9,473 nucleotides of DNA from Nitrospirota bacterium (lineage in GTDB: Bacteria; Nitrospirota; Nitrospiria; Nitrospirales; UBA8639): positions 1-9,473 of the forward strand of contig QJYE01000184.1 in the NCBI GenBank assembly GCA_003235785.1, written 5' to 3'. How positions within the stretch are numbered: the stretch's first letter is position 1; each line of letters starts with the position of its first letter. The notes below the pieces were generated by a model that worked only from the letters and a program-made list of their open reading frames with translations, searched no databases and had not been told where the DNA came from. A program made the position numbers and the translations under genes. Shown here piece by piece: positions 1 to 7,856 of the stretch.

Positions 1-245
1 AAAAAAGCCGCCAGCAGCGTTCCCTGCCTTCGCGCTCGCCGCTGAAGCCAGCTTTGGCGCGCAAGCGGCCGGAGCGCCTTCGCGCAGGCAGGTCGCCAGT
101 TTTCCGTGCTCACGTACTGGAAGTACGCTCTGCGCGCAAACAACGGTCGCCCCCTGCGGGATGCAGCAAGCAATACTGCGGCCTTGGACGAACCCTTCGA
201 GAGGCTCAGGGCATGCTTTTTTGAACCGCCCCGAGGCCTCTGATA
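1..245. repeat. Hairpin-rich intergenic element, probably a dispersed repeat
   Basis: No gene is visible in the first 306 bases, and positions 1-245 look like a structured intergenic repeat. Visible structure: a perfect 6-base inverted repeat CGTACT/AGTACG around a 3-base loop (113-127); the 10-mer GCCTTCGCGC twice as a direct repeat (26-35 and 76-85); CCTGCC (23-28) facing GGCAGG (87-92); GGTCGCC twice (91-97 and 145-151); and a bulged hairpin CCCTTCGAG/CTCAGGG (193-211), followed shortly by a run of six T. The left end may continue beyond the window. Similar GC-rich elements with a 'GTAC...GTAC' hairpin and a 'GCGGCCTTGGACG' segment are remembered from Nitrospira intergenic regions, which is recall and not a search. 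It is not a CRISPR array, because there is no regular repeat-spacer spacing. From 246 to 306 I see nothing further. Confidence 0.45.
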
Positions 246-306
246 TCCAACGTGGCTGTGGGCCAATATGCCCTTGGGAATGATTATTATTCAACACTCC
301 CCTACA

Positions 307-756
307 CTAAAACCCGCCGCCGGGGCTTGTGCTTCCACCCCCACCCATACCGGGCATGACCGGAGTGGAAGTGGCTTGGGTAGGCGCATCAGGAACATTG
401 CCATAGCGTCGAAGAGGTGGAGAATTCCAAATGATTTTATGACCGGGGGCCAAATTGGCGGCTTTAATAAAATGAGGTTTCGCTCCTGCCTGATCCCCCA
501 TATGATCCATCGCCAACGCCAAATTGTAATGGGCTTCTGCCAGATCGGGTTGCGCATCAACCGCTGCCTGAAATTGCTGCCTGGCTCCTTCCCATCGCCC
601 TTCGCGAAACAGCCGGTTTCCTTCTGAGAGTAAGGGTTGCACCTGAACATTGGCATTGGAAGGCGCGTCAAGCACCATTAACGGAGCAGGCTTGTCCTTT
701 GCACACCCCAGGTTCACCAAAAAGATAAGACAACAGAACCATTGAAAACCCTTCAT
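307..756 (-). CDS. Small TPR-repeat lipoprotein
   Basis: This is a 149-residue protein, probably exported and lipid-anchored. Residues 1-17 are a short, very hydrophobic signal peptide (MKGFQWFCCLIFLV...) ending in Gly-Cys, so Cys18 would be the lipidated residue. The lipobox (VNLGC) is not ideal because it has Asn at -3. Ala follows the cysteine, which suggests outer-membrane sorting if the cell uses the Lol rule. About two tetratricopeptide repeats follow (residues 43-75 and 75-108, with the signatures GNRLFREGRWEGA and HYNLALAMDHMGD). The tail is Pro/Thr/Gly-rich and ends in PGGGF. TPRs bind other proteins, but no partner is evident. The start is well set by AAGGAGGA five bases upstream. 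That site overlaps the addA stop, so the gene should be co-expressed with addBA, although no functional link is known. It may simply ride on the operon. Confidence 0.8.
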   Translation of the reverse strand: MKGFQWFCCLIFLVNLGCAKDKPAPLMVLDAPSNANVQVQPLLSEGNRLFREGRWEGARQQFQAAVDAQPDLAEAHYNLALAMDHMGDQAGAKPHFIKAANLAPGHKIIWNSPPLRRYGNVPDAPTQATSTPVMPGMGGGGSTSPGGGF

Positions 757-760
757 CGAT

Positions 761-768
761 TCCTCCTT
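761..768 (-). promoter_or_regulatory. Strong Shine-Dalgarno overlapping the addA stop codon
   Basis: Read on the minus strand this is AAGGAGGA, five bases before the ATG at 756. It is the strongest ribosome-binding site seen in the window. It shares bases with the addA stop codon TAA (769-767), so ribosomes ending addA finish on the site that starts the lipoprotein gene. This supports co-transcription and possibly reinitiation, and it fixes the lipoprotein start. Confidence 0.75.
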
Positions 769-3700
769 ATGAAAACTTCGTCACCTCACTCATGATCGTC
801 ACCGCTTCACTGATTCGCAAAAAAAAGAGTTTACACCCTTTGACATTGAGGCCCAAGGAACGGGAAGCCGCAAGAGCATAGACCTGCGCCTGCTCCCGAT
901 ACGCCTCAGCATACCCAACCACAGTGGAAGCCGTCACCCTATCGGTCTTATAATCTCCAACCCAGACGTCGCCGGCCACTTCGTACACCACATCCATCAC
1001 CCCTTCCATCACGCAGGATGGAGCCACCACGTTGCCTGATTCTTCCGTGGCCCAGGGTACGATAAAGGGAACTTCACGCCCTAGGATCGTGGCTTGTTGT
1101 AATTCATGGTACGCAGGCGAACGAAGAAACGTTTCCATGAATTGCTCAAGATCCAGCAGGATGGCTTGCTGGTTGTCTTCATCAAGATCCTCGGGAAAAT
1201 CTCGCCGACACCATTCACGCAACGGCTTAAGAAAATTATCGGATTCTAACCGAAAATCCCATTGTTCAAGCAACCGATGAACAAGCGTTCCCACACGTTG
1301 GCTTGCCGGTTTTGATCCCACCCGTCGAATGTGTGGAGGCCGAATGGTTGGCGGCGAATGTCGTGATGAGGGAGTCAGAAACCCCACCCGTTGAGAAGCC
1401 TGCTGCCAGGCACGCTCACGTTCACGATCTAGTGCCAACGACAGATCCTCTTCACTCGTCACCCAGGAGACAACCGGCTCTGAGTCCGATCCCTTAATCT
1501 TCTGTGACGGAACACGTCCAGCGGTCACCACTGTTTGCCGAATAGCCGCCCCGCCCACATACACCAAGTCATGCTCAGGATTGCCGACCTCCCCATCGGC
1601 CACCTGCTGGAGAAAGCCAAAAAAGCTCTCGCCGATTGGCTTCGCTAACAACCCTCCAGACAAGATTAATCGATCGCGTGCCCGGGTCATGCCCACATAC
1701 AGCACCCGCCGCTGTTCTGCTTTCTCTCGAATCTGTGTTTTTTCCCAGAGCAGCACCTGACCGGCATTCCAGGTGGGCGGGAAAGTACAGCCATAGACTC
1801 CGCTCATCCAATCAACGGTCACCTCGGCCCCACGGTCCAACCCCGCAGACTTTTGATGCAGGCCTGGCAACACTACCACAGGAAACTCCAACCCTTTGGC
1901 CTTATGAATCGACAGCACACGGACCGCATCCAAGGTCTCTTCCGCCAATGCCGCCTCCGGCTCAGGAGGATGAGTCATCAGACAATCAACCAAACGATCG
2001 ACCCACCCGGCAAAGGAGAGATGAGGAATGGCGGCTTGCGCCGTCATGAGATCTCGAAGCTTCCAGATATTCATGACCGCTTGCTCGCCGTGACTGGAGG
2101 CTGCGGCTAACTCCACAAGGGGAAGCCGGGCAAACACGTGGTCCAACAATTCAGGAACAGATATTCGATTGGCCTGTCGATGTAAAGCCGTTAGCTCCTC
2201 AAAGAGAACGTGGACGACCGGTTTTCGGGAACTGTCCCATTCCTGCCACGTATCAGCCCGACGAATATCCAGAGGTCCAAGTCTGGCCAACGCCATGATA
2301 TCCTGATCCGGCACCCCACCTAACGAAGACCGCAGAATCCCCACGATAGCCATGGCATCCGCAGGATCAGCCAAGACCCGCAACACGTTAACCAGATCAA
2401 TGACTTCCTGCCGGCGATAGAAATGGCGTTCCCCATCCGTTAAGTATGGAACGCCCCGGCGGTGCATGGCTTCCAAATAGACATGAGCATTCGTGAATTT
2501 TCGAAATAACACCGCCACATGTCCAGGTCTCAACGGCATTCGTCTCCCATGCTCTAACACCCATTGTTCACCGGACTGTAATTGCTCCTGTATCCAAGCC
2601 GCCAACCACTCCGCCTCCATTCGCGTGGCGCGTTCGGCGTCCCATTCCTCTTCCCCGGCATGAGCCACCACACAGAGCTCAACCCCAGGAAGCGATAAGG
2701 TCTTCTCCCCCTGTCGCCCGACCATCAACGGAACATTGGATGGCTGAACATTGTCCTCTTGAATAAACAACCGATCAAAAACCGCATTGACGACATCCAG
2801 CACCGCGCCATCACTGCGAAAGTTTGTGGCCAAGGTACAGACAATCCCCCCATCTTGCGTGAGCTTACGCACGACCTGATCAAAGGCTTGAATGTCCGCA
2901 CGGCGAAACGCATAGATCGATTGCTTCGGATCACCCACAATAAACAGTTTTCCCGGCACTAATCGGATCTGCTCCCACTGCTGGCAATGCTCCCCTCTGT
3001 GTTCGCCCATGTAGAGTAAGATTTCATATTGCAACGGATCCGTGTCCTGCAACTCATCGACCATGATGGCCTGAAAGTCTGCCTTGAGTTGCTCGCGCAC
3101 CCTCGGATAGTCACGCAGCACATCCCGCACGCGAACCAGGAGCCCATCAAAGCGAATCCATCCCTTGTCTGCATAGGTTCGACGCACCTGTTGCACGAAC
3201 GGCGCAAGCAGGTCCACGACTCTGGCCAAAAAGCCTTCATCCACATTCAAGAGACGATGGGCGCCTTGCACCATTCTTCGCGCTTCGTGAAAATCATCAG
3301 AGGTCCAACCCTTGGGTGCTTGTCCGATGGGCGAGGCCAATAAGGTTTTCTCCTCATCCGCGAGATTTGCGGACCCGGACCATCCCTCTTCCGCCACCAG
3401 CGCAAAGAGATGCTCAGCGGCTTCCAGCAGCCTTTCAATTTTTCGTGGTTTCGGCTGGGCATATTCTTGTAAGAGGCGGGCAATTTTTCGCCTGTTTACT
3501 TGAAGCCAGGTTTCCAATGCTGGAGACTGCCGCTCTGCATTCAATTGTCCATACAAATCCTGGAGGGCCACCTGATCATCACACAAGGCCAAGGCAAATT
3601 CTCGAATGCCTTTCAGATCCACAATATCTAAAATTTCCCGCCATTGCCTGTGATGCAACCCCTGCTCACTCAGGGCCTCATCGAGCCATACGCTCCACGA

Positions 3701-4204
3701 TTCCGCAAATATTTCCAGAAATTGGGTGCCATCATCTTCCTGGAAATGTGGATCAACCCCACTTTCCAGGGGATACAACCTCAAGACATGCGCGGCAAAG
3801 CTATGAAGCGTGGCAATCTGAGCCTTCTCAAGATCCTTCAGCGCCAGCGTGACCTTTTCCTTGATGTGTTCCGTCGAGAGATGATATCGGGATTGAAAGG
3901 CTTGGAGCCTGGCGTTCCCGGATTCGCTCTTCTCCGCCGTTGACTGACAGGCGGCCAACAACTCCAGCAAGCCCTCATGTAACCGCCCCTTCATTTCATT
4001 TGCCGCTTTATTGGTGAAGGTCAGGGCCAACATCTCCGTCAATCGAAAGGGATGGGGCTCCCGCAATAAGGCATGCAAGAGGCGATTGACTAACAAGGTC
4101 GTCTTTCCGGTTCCCGCCCCGGCCAACACCACTACGTTACGATCAAATGTCGTTTCCCCTGTCTGCCGGGCATCTGCATCAGATAAGGGAGGAAGGTTAG
4201 TCAT
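767..4204 (-). CDS. addA: AddA: helicase-nuclease subunit of the AddAB recombination complex
   Basis: This is a 1145-residue UvrD/Rep-like superfamily 1 helicase fused to a RecB-type nuclease. In AddAB it is the ATP-driven 3'-5' motor and cuts one of the two strands while processing double-strand breaks. All helicase motifs are present: Walker A GAGTGKTT (29-36), Ia LTFTNKAANEM (61-71), TLHSF (132-136), II VDELQD (382-387), III GDPKQSIYAFRRAD (424-437), IV TNFRSDG (460-466), V VLSIHKAKGLEFP (763-775) and VI VLYVGMTRARDRL (834-846). The C-terminal nuclease has GTLVHRLLE (972-980), EGVMD (D1071), DYKTD (1084-1088) and Q1105-x3-Y1109, so its catalytic residues look intact. Length is normal for the family. 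The frame is open upstream to 4357, but I chose the ATG at 4204 because homology begins just after it and it overlaps the addB stop as ATGACTAA. The longer N-terminus would be addB sequence read in another frame. It is probably translationally coupled to addB, since only a weak purine stretch precedes it. Confidence 0.95.
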   Translation of the reverse strand: MTNLPPLSDADARQTGETTFDRNVVVLAGAGTGKTTLLVNRLLHALLREPHPFRLTEMLALTFTNKAANEMKGRLHEGLLELLAACQSTAEKSESGNARLQAFQSRYHLSTEHIKEKVTLALKDLEKAQIATLHSFAAHVLRLYPLESGVDPHFQEDDGTQFLEIFAESWSVWLDEALSEQGLHHRQWREILDIVDLKGIREFALALCDDQVALQDLYGQLNAERQSPALETWLQVNRRKIARLLQEYAQPKPRKIERLLEAAEHLFALVAEEGWSGSANLADEEKTLLASPIGQAPKGWTSDDFHEARRMVQGAHRLLNVDEGFLARVVDLLAPFVQQVRRTYADKGWIRFDGLLVRVRDVLRDYPRVREQLKADFQAIMVDELQDTDPLQYEILLYMGEHRGEHCQQWEQIRLVPGKLFIVGDPKQSIYAFRRADIQAFDQVVRKLTQDGGIVCTLATNFRSDGAVLDVVNAVFDRLFIQEDNVQPSNVPLMVGRQGEKTLSLPGVELCVVAHAGEEEWDAERATRMEAEWLAAWIQEQLQSGEQWVLEHGRRMPLRPGHVAVLFRKFTNAHVYLEAMHRRGVPYLTDGERHFYRRQEVIDLVNVLRVLADPADAMAIVGILRSSLGGVPDQDIMALARLGPLDIRRADTWQEWDSSRKPVVHVLFEELTALHRQANRISVPELLDHVFARLPLVELAAASSHGEQAVMNIWKLRDLMTAQAAIPHLSFAGWVDRLVDCLMTHPPEPEAALAEETLDAVRVLSIHKAKGLEFPVVVLPGLHQKSAGLDRGAEVTVDWMSGVYGCTFPPTWNAGQVLLWEKTQIREKAEQRRVLYVGMTRARDRLILSGGLLAKPIGESFFGFLQQVADGEVGNPEHDLVYVGGAAIRQTVVTAGRVPSQKIKGSDSEPVVSWVTSEEDLSLALDRERERAWQQASQRVGFLTPSSRHSPPTIRPPHIRRVGSKPASQRVGTLVHRLLEQWDFRLESDNFLKPLREWCRRDFPEDLDEDNQQAILLDLEQFMETFLRSPAYHELQQATILGREVPFIVPWATEESGNVVAPSCVMEGVMDVVYEVAGDVWVGDYKTDRVTASTVVGYAEAYREQAQVYALAASRSLGLNVKGCKLFFLRISEAVTIMSEVTKFS
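4197..4204 (-). promoter_or_regulatory. addB-addA stop/start overlap (translational coupling)
   Basis: On the minus strand the eight bases ATGACTAA hold the addA start (ATG, 4204-4202) and the addB stop (TAA, 4199-4197) in different frames. Upstream of the ATG there is no good Shine-Dalgarno, only AGAAAGCC. Start of addA translation is therefore likely to depend on ribosomes arriving from addB, which would help keep the two subunits in balance. Confidence 0.7.
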
Positions 4205-7200
4205 CGGAGGCTTTCTGCTTGCGGATCTGCCGAAAGGTTCTTGCCAGGGGCAGCCCATAAGCTCGTGACCAGGACGGATGATGTTGAAAACGACAGGCCA
4301 TGGCATACTGACAGTACCGACAATATGAGCCAGGCAAGATGAAAAACTGCCCGGCACGAATCCCCTGCACCCATCCCTGAATGGTGCGACGCAATTGGTC
4401 GCCTGTCGGGGTTTCCCAAATGGCTCCTGGAAATGAGGCAGAATGCACAGCCGTTTCCTGCAGCGGGCGCAGATAGCGAAAATCTACCGACTGCCTAGGA
4501 ATCCTCGGCAACGTTTCCGCCGCCGCTTCACTTTCAGGATGCAGCGCGGTCATCAATGAATAGAGCGGAGGCTGCAATTGCCGACCTTGCAGGGCTTGAC
4601 TGACTAAATCCAATTCTTCTGCTTGAAACGAGCGGCGCAGCGACACTTTATAATCCACGATGCGCACATGAGAATGATCGACCGCTTGATCCACCCGATC
4701 AAACCTGCCGCGGATTTTGAGGAACTCAGACTGAGCCGGTCCTTCACAAGGAAATACGCCCGCTGCTTCCACTTCATAGCTAGAGGGCACCAAGCCCTGC
4801 TCAGCAAAATCGCTTTGATCACGCTCAAGCAGCACCAACAGCATGCGGATCAGCCGAGCGTTCATCCAATCCCAAATGAGGGGATAGCCTTTCCCTACTT
4901 TTTGCGCACAGGCTTCAAACACCTGCTCTACCTGTGCGTGAACAATCTCGGTACGTTGTTCGGAGATGACTGGCTGTTGAGGCCATCCGTATTTTGCCAA
5001 CGTCTGATAGATCTCATAAAGCGCCTTATGCACGAGCTCTCCCCACAAACGACCGGGAAGCTCTTTCGACAATACATCAGGAATCCCACCGATCTTGAGC
5101 ACATGCGTCATCCAATAGCGCATGGGACATTGCGCATAGGTACCCAATGCGGTTGGTGAGAATCCACGCTCAACAAGTTCCTGCCAATGCACACCCGTCG
5201 CATCCGTGATGCCATCGTAAGGCCCGGCTTTGGCGCCACTTCGTTCAAGGTGCGCCGTCGCCACCATTCCCTCCTGCAATATCTTCCCCCATGGAGTGTC
5301 TTCCGTCCCGATGACTTGAAAAGCGCGCCCCTCCAGTATGGCCCGCACCCGTGATTCTTGAGGCAATTCAGCATGAGGACCACCACCAGAAAACCTGGCT
5401 CGCTCCCTAAGCCCAATTGGAAACAAGAGTTCTACATCAGCTTGCTGCGCCCCACTCCCCTCCAGAGGCTCTCGCAAGAGAGAGGACGGCATGAGTGGGC
5501 GTCCATGCTGATCAGCTCGTTGGTAGATGAAATACAGATGATCTCGGGTGGCATGCTGAAGGAGAGCAAACAACAGCGACTCCTCCTCAAATCCATTGAG
5601 CTTTTCATCGATCTTATAGCCTAAGCTTTCGGCCAGGACCTTTCGATCACGATCCCGCAAAAAGGCATCTTCGCGCACCACCCGCGGGAAAACATGATCG
5701 TTCATCCCCAGAACAAAAAGGGTTCTGAAGGGCCGACCGCGAGCGGTCATCACATCCAACACCTGCACACCCATTTGGGTTTGTCCCAGGAACGGGAGAG
5801 GCGTTCGCTCTAAAGCCAGACGAAACACCGCCAACCATTCTTTCCATGTCACCTGCCGTTCTAATCGATCCAGTGTTCGAACCGATGCCATCGCCTGTTC
5901 ATACCCATCCATCAGACATGCGATTCGTTCTTCGGCGGCTTCGTCCTGAACGAGGGAGGAATGCTCGGTCGAAAACCTCAAGTGTCTTTTTGCCAGCCGG
6001 TCAAAAGCCTGTGTGCATTCTCCAACGGAGCCTTCGGCGGGAAGCGCCCGGCAATCTGCCATCAATGATGCCACCACTTCGGCAAACTCCTGTAACGACC
6101 CCGTGGCTTGTTCAAGGGGTATTCCACTGACTTGTTGCCATTCTTGAATCGCCTCAACATCCTGTGCCACAGAGACCAGCCGTGCCCAATCATCCCAGCC
6201 TCCCACCAGACGAAAATGATGAACCGCCTGTACCCAGAGATGCGAAGACCCCTGAAAAGTCTGTTCCGTCTGAGACGCTCCCCGATACCATGGAGAGGTC
6301 ACCACATCCAAGACCTTTCGCCAGGGGGCCTGCTCCTCACGAAGGCCAGCGAGCAACCACCAAACCTTGGCCACGGGTTCTTCCAACAACGGTCTGGTGG
6401 CAGACGTTTCAAAGGGAATGCGATGCGCCCGAAAGATTCGTTTCAGAAAAGGGAGATACGGCTCAAGGTTCCGCGCCACCACCCCGACCTCATGCCAGGC
6501 ACCTCCCACACGTTCCACATCCTGCACAATCTTTTTGCAGGCAAAGGTCAGCTCACCTTCCGGACCGACGGCATTGACGACTCGAATTGTTGGCGACCAT
6601 ATTGCCGAATCCTGTGGTGAAGTTCCCCTGCTGTCTTGCGCCGTTTGATGTCTCACGCCGGCTTTGAGGAGATGGCGGTCGAGAAACCGTTGGGCAAACA
6701 GCGAGGCATCTCCTTCGAGGAGAGGGAAAAAGACGGTCACCGCTGTTGCACGCGCCACTTCTTCTAATAATGACAATTGCACCTGAGTAATATCGTAAAA
6801 CCCGTAATAGAACACGGCGGAAAGCCTGGCCATGAAGGGTGACTGCGCCACCCAGGGAATGACCGAATTCGTGAGATCATCCGGCAAACCCACGCCAAGC
6901 TGACCACTCCAGTCCCGAAGCACCGCATGCAGCCCCAAGACGCCCTGCAAGCGCTCAGTGGCTGTTTCGTCGAACAACCCTTCTTGCAATCCATGAAGGA
7001 CGACACTTGGCTCAACTTGCGCTTCTTGAACATCCTGAATCGTTCGCCACAAGGCCTGACACATCCCTAACGATTCAGCATGCGCCACAAAGGGATTGGA
7101 TGAGACCGGTTCCTGTTGCAAGACGGAAGACAAGGCATATTCATAAAACAGGTCCCCCACGAGTTCCAGTGAAGGAATTGGGGCCTCTGAGGAACTGACT

Positions 7201-7436
7201 GTTCGCCGTTCCGCCTCTAAACGCCGTGCGAATTGATGGAAGGTTAAAAAATGGACGTCGAACAGCGCACAAGCCTGTTCGACGCACAAGAGCCACTGCA
7301 AGCGCCGCCGCAACGACTCGGAGGGGACGACGATGGCAAAGGGGGTACGAGCGTCAGCGGCTTTAATCCGCTGAACAGTTTCAACAAGTTTCGCTTCTAA
7401 ATAGGGATGGAAAGAACCGCTGAAAAGAGTAAACAT
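4197..7436 (-). CDS. addB: AddB: nuclease and iron-sulfur subunit of the AddAB complex
   Basis: This 1079-residue protein is the partner of AddA. It has an inactivated-helicase fold followed by a PD-(D/E)XK nuclease that cuts the second strand. The C-terminal part is diagnostic: SPTALGTYAQCPMRYW (760-775), a LVHKAL motif with H803, GRFDRVD (D913), DYK (928-930) and GRQLQPPLY (951-959, with Q955). The cysteines C770, C1039, C1042 and C1048 (the last three spaced C-x2-C-x5-C) match the 4Fe-4S cluster that pins the nuclease domain in Bacillus AddB. A helicase-like element VLGMNDHVFPR (575-585) is present. The N-terminus (FTLFSGSFHPYLEAKL) has no GxxGxGKT, so the Walker A of Firmicutes AddB is missing. 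ATG 7436 is the first start after the in-frame stop at 7455-7457. No clear Shine-Dalgarno precedes it. It is probably the first gene of the addB-addA-lipoprotein unit. Confidence 0.93.
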   Translation of the reverse strand: MFTLFSGSFHPYLEAKLVETVQRIKAADARTPFAIVVPSESLRRRLQWLLCVEQACALFDVHFLTFHQFARRLEAERRTVSSSEAPIPSLELVGDLFYEYALSSVLQQEPVSSNPFVAHAESLGMCQALWRTIQDVQEAQVEPSVVLHGLQEGLFDETATERLQGVLGLHAVLRDWSGQLGVGLPDDLTNSVIPWVAQSPFMARLSAVFYYGFYDITQVQLSLLEEVARATAVTVFFPLLEGDASLFAQRFLDRHLLKAGVRHQTAQDSRGTSPQDSAIWSPTIRVVNAVGPEGELTFACKKIVQDVERVGGAWHEVGVVARNLEPYLPFLKRIFRAHRIPFETSATRPLLEEPVAKVWWLLAGLREEQAPWRKVLDVVTSPWYRGASQTEQTFQGSSHLWVQAVHHFRLVGGWDDWARLVSVAQDVEAIQEWQQVSGIPLEQATGSLQEFAEVVASLMADCRALPAEGSVGECTQAFDRLAKRHLRFSTEHSSLVQDEAAEERIACLMDGYEQAMASVRTLDRLERQVTWKEWLAVFRLALERTPLPFLGQTQMGVQVLDVMTARGRPFRTLFVLGMNDHVFPRVVREDAFLRDRDRKVLAESLGYKIDEKLNGFEEESLLFALLQHATRDHLYFIYQRADQHGRPLMPSSLLREPLEGSGAQQADVELLFPIGLRERARFSGGGPHAELPQESRVRAILEGRAFQVIGTEDTPWGKILQEGMVATAHLERSGAKAGPYDGITDATGVHWQELVERGFSPTALGTYAQCPMRYWMTHVLKIGGIPDVLSKELPGRLWGELVHKALYEIYQTLAKYGWPQQPVISEQRTEIVHAQVEQVFEACAQKVGKGYPLIWDWMNARLIRMLLVLLERDQSDFAEQGLVPSSYEVEAAGVFPCEGPAQSEFLKIRGRFDRVDQAVDHSHVRIVDYKVSLRRSFQAEELDLVSQALQGRQLQPPLYSLMTALHPESEAAAETLPRIPRQSVDFRYLRPLQETAVHSASFPGAIWETPTGDQLRRTIQGWVQGIRAGQFFILPGSYCRYCQYAMACRFQHHPSWSRAYGLPLARTFRQIRKQKASDD

Positions 7437-7664
7437 CCAGGAGTCTGTCCGAGATTAACAATCATAGCGAGGGCGTGGGAGGTGGAATGAGAGGCTTCGA
7501 GCGCTTACGGTCAATCGTTGAATACTTGTACGAAAAGGACTGGAACGTGTCGGGCACATCCAGCATGATCACAGAAGATCAACCTCATTTTTGACAGGGG
7601 GCCTCAAGCCTCGGCAACCTTATCAGCCAACGAGAAGAGGCAAGAGCCCGGCAGACCGAATATC
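7437..7664. other. Gap between the zinc-ribbon gene and addB; probable addB promoter region
   Basis: These 228 bases hold no open frame I can support. They separate the two minus-strand gene groups, so the addB promoter probably lies here. On the minus strand a good -10-like hexamer TATGAT sits at 7466-7461 and would give a leader of about 15-20 bases, but no recognisable -35 box lies 16-18 bases upstream (the bases there are CATTCC or ATTCCA). No convincing terminator follows the zinc-ribbon gene: the region around 7599-7615 has short GGC/GCC matches but no strong stem with a T-run. Read-through from the upstream pair is therefore possible. Confidence 0.4.
7461..7466 (-). promoter_or_regulatory. 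addB: Candidate -10 box for addB (TATGAT)
   Basis: TATGAT on the minus strand matches five of the six bases of the sigma-70 -10 consensus. It lies 24 bases before the addB ATG. No matching -35 box is visible at normal spacing and there is no TGn extension, so this could be a chance match. It is listed because it is the best candidate upstream of addB. Confidence 0.25.
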
Positions 7665-7844
7665 TTAGCCGGTTTCCGGGCCGATTAATTCCCCATTACA
7701 ATCGGGGCAGGACCAATCTCCGTCAATGAGAGACATCGGATCGCCACAAAATGAACATTCCGGGGGAGGACCGGAATCGATCCTCGGGAGGATTGGCAAT
7801 TCAATATCTAATTCGTTGTCATCCTCGTCATCATCAATCGTCAT
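7665..7844 (-). CDS. Small acidic zinc-ribbon protein (59 residues)
   Basis: A 59-residue open frame starts at ATG 7844 and ends with TAA at 7667-7665. The first 15 residues are strongly acidic (MTIDDDEDDNELDIE). A compact zinc-ribbon follows: C30-x2-C33 (CSFC) and C47-x2-C50 (CPDC), 13 residues apart, with WSCPDCNGELIG as the second knuckle. The two CxxC pairs spaced like this are strong evidence that the frame is a real gene and probably binds Zn2+. Such small ribbons usually contact nucleic acid or protein, but nothing here shows the target. It starts 12 bases after the thioredoxin-like gene ends. An AGGA that shares bases with that gene's TAG stop may serve as the ribosome-binding site, at a longish spacing of 10-11 bases. 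The pair is therefore likely one operon. I do not recognise a named family. Confidence 0.72.
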   Translation of the reverse strand: MTIDDDEDDNELDIELPILPRIDSGPPPECSFCGDPMSLIDGDWSCPDCNGELIGPETG

Positions 7845-7856
7845 AAAGAGTCGTTC

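Noticed and set aside
193..222. Hairpin CCCTTCGAG/CTCAGGG followed by T-run as a terminator
   Set aside because: The T-run is on the plus strand, where no gene precedes it. For the minus-strand operon the hairpin is preceded by A, not followed by T, so it is not an intrinsic terminator in the useful direction.
268..627. Plus-strand open frame of 119 codons opposite the TPR lipoprotein gene
   Set aside because: The minus-strand frame has a signal peptide, TPRs and a strong ribosome-binding site. The plus-strand translation has none of these.
3316..3852. Plus-strand open frame of 178 codons opposite addA
   Set aside because: It lies wholly inside addA, which has full family motifs on the other strand. 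The translation is low in recognisable domains and looks like an antisense shadow.
4623..5159. Plus-strand open frame of 178 codons opposite the addB nuclease region
   Set aside because: It is an antisense shadow of the conserved nuclease and cysteine region of AddB, with no motif of its own.
6108..6620. Plus-strand open frame of 170 codons opposite addB
   Set aside because: It is antisense to addB, rich in Pro/Arg/His with no domain or ribosome-binding site, and overlaps other shadow frames in the same stretch.
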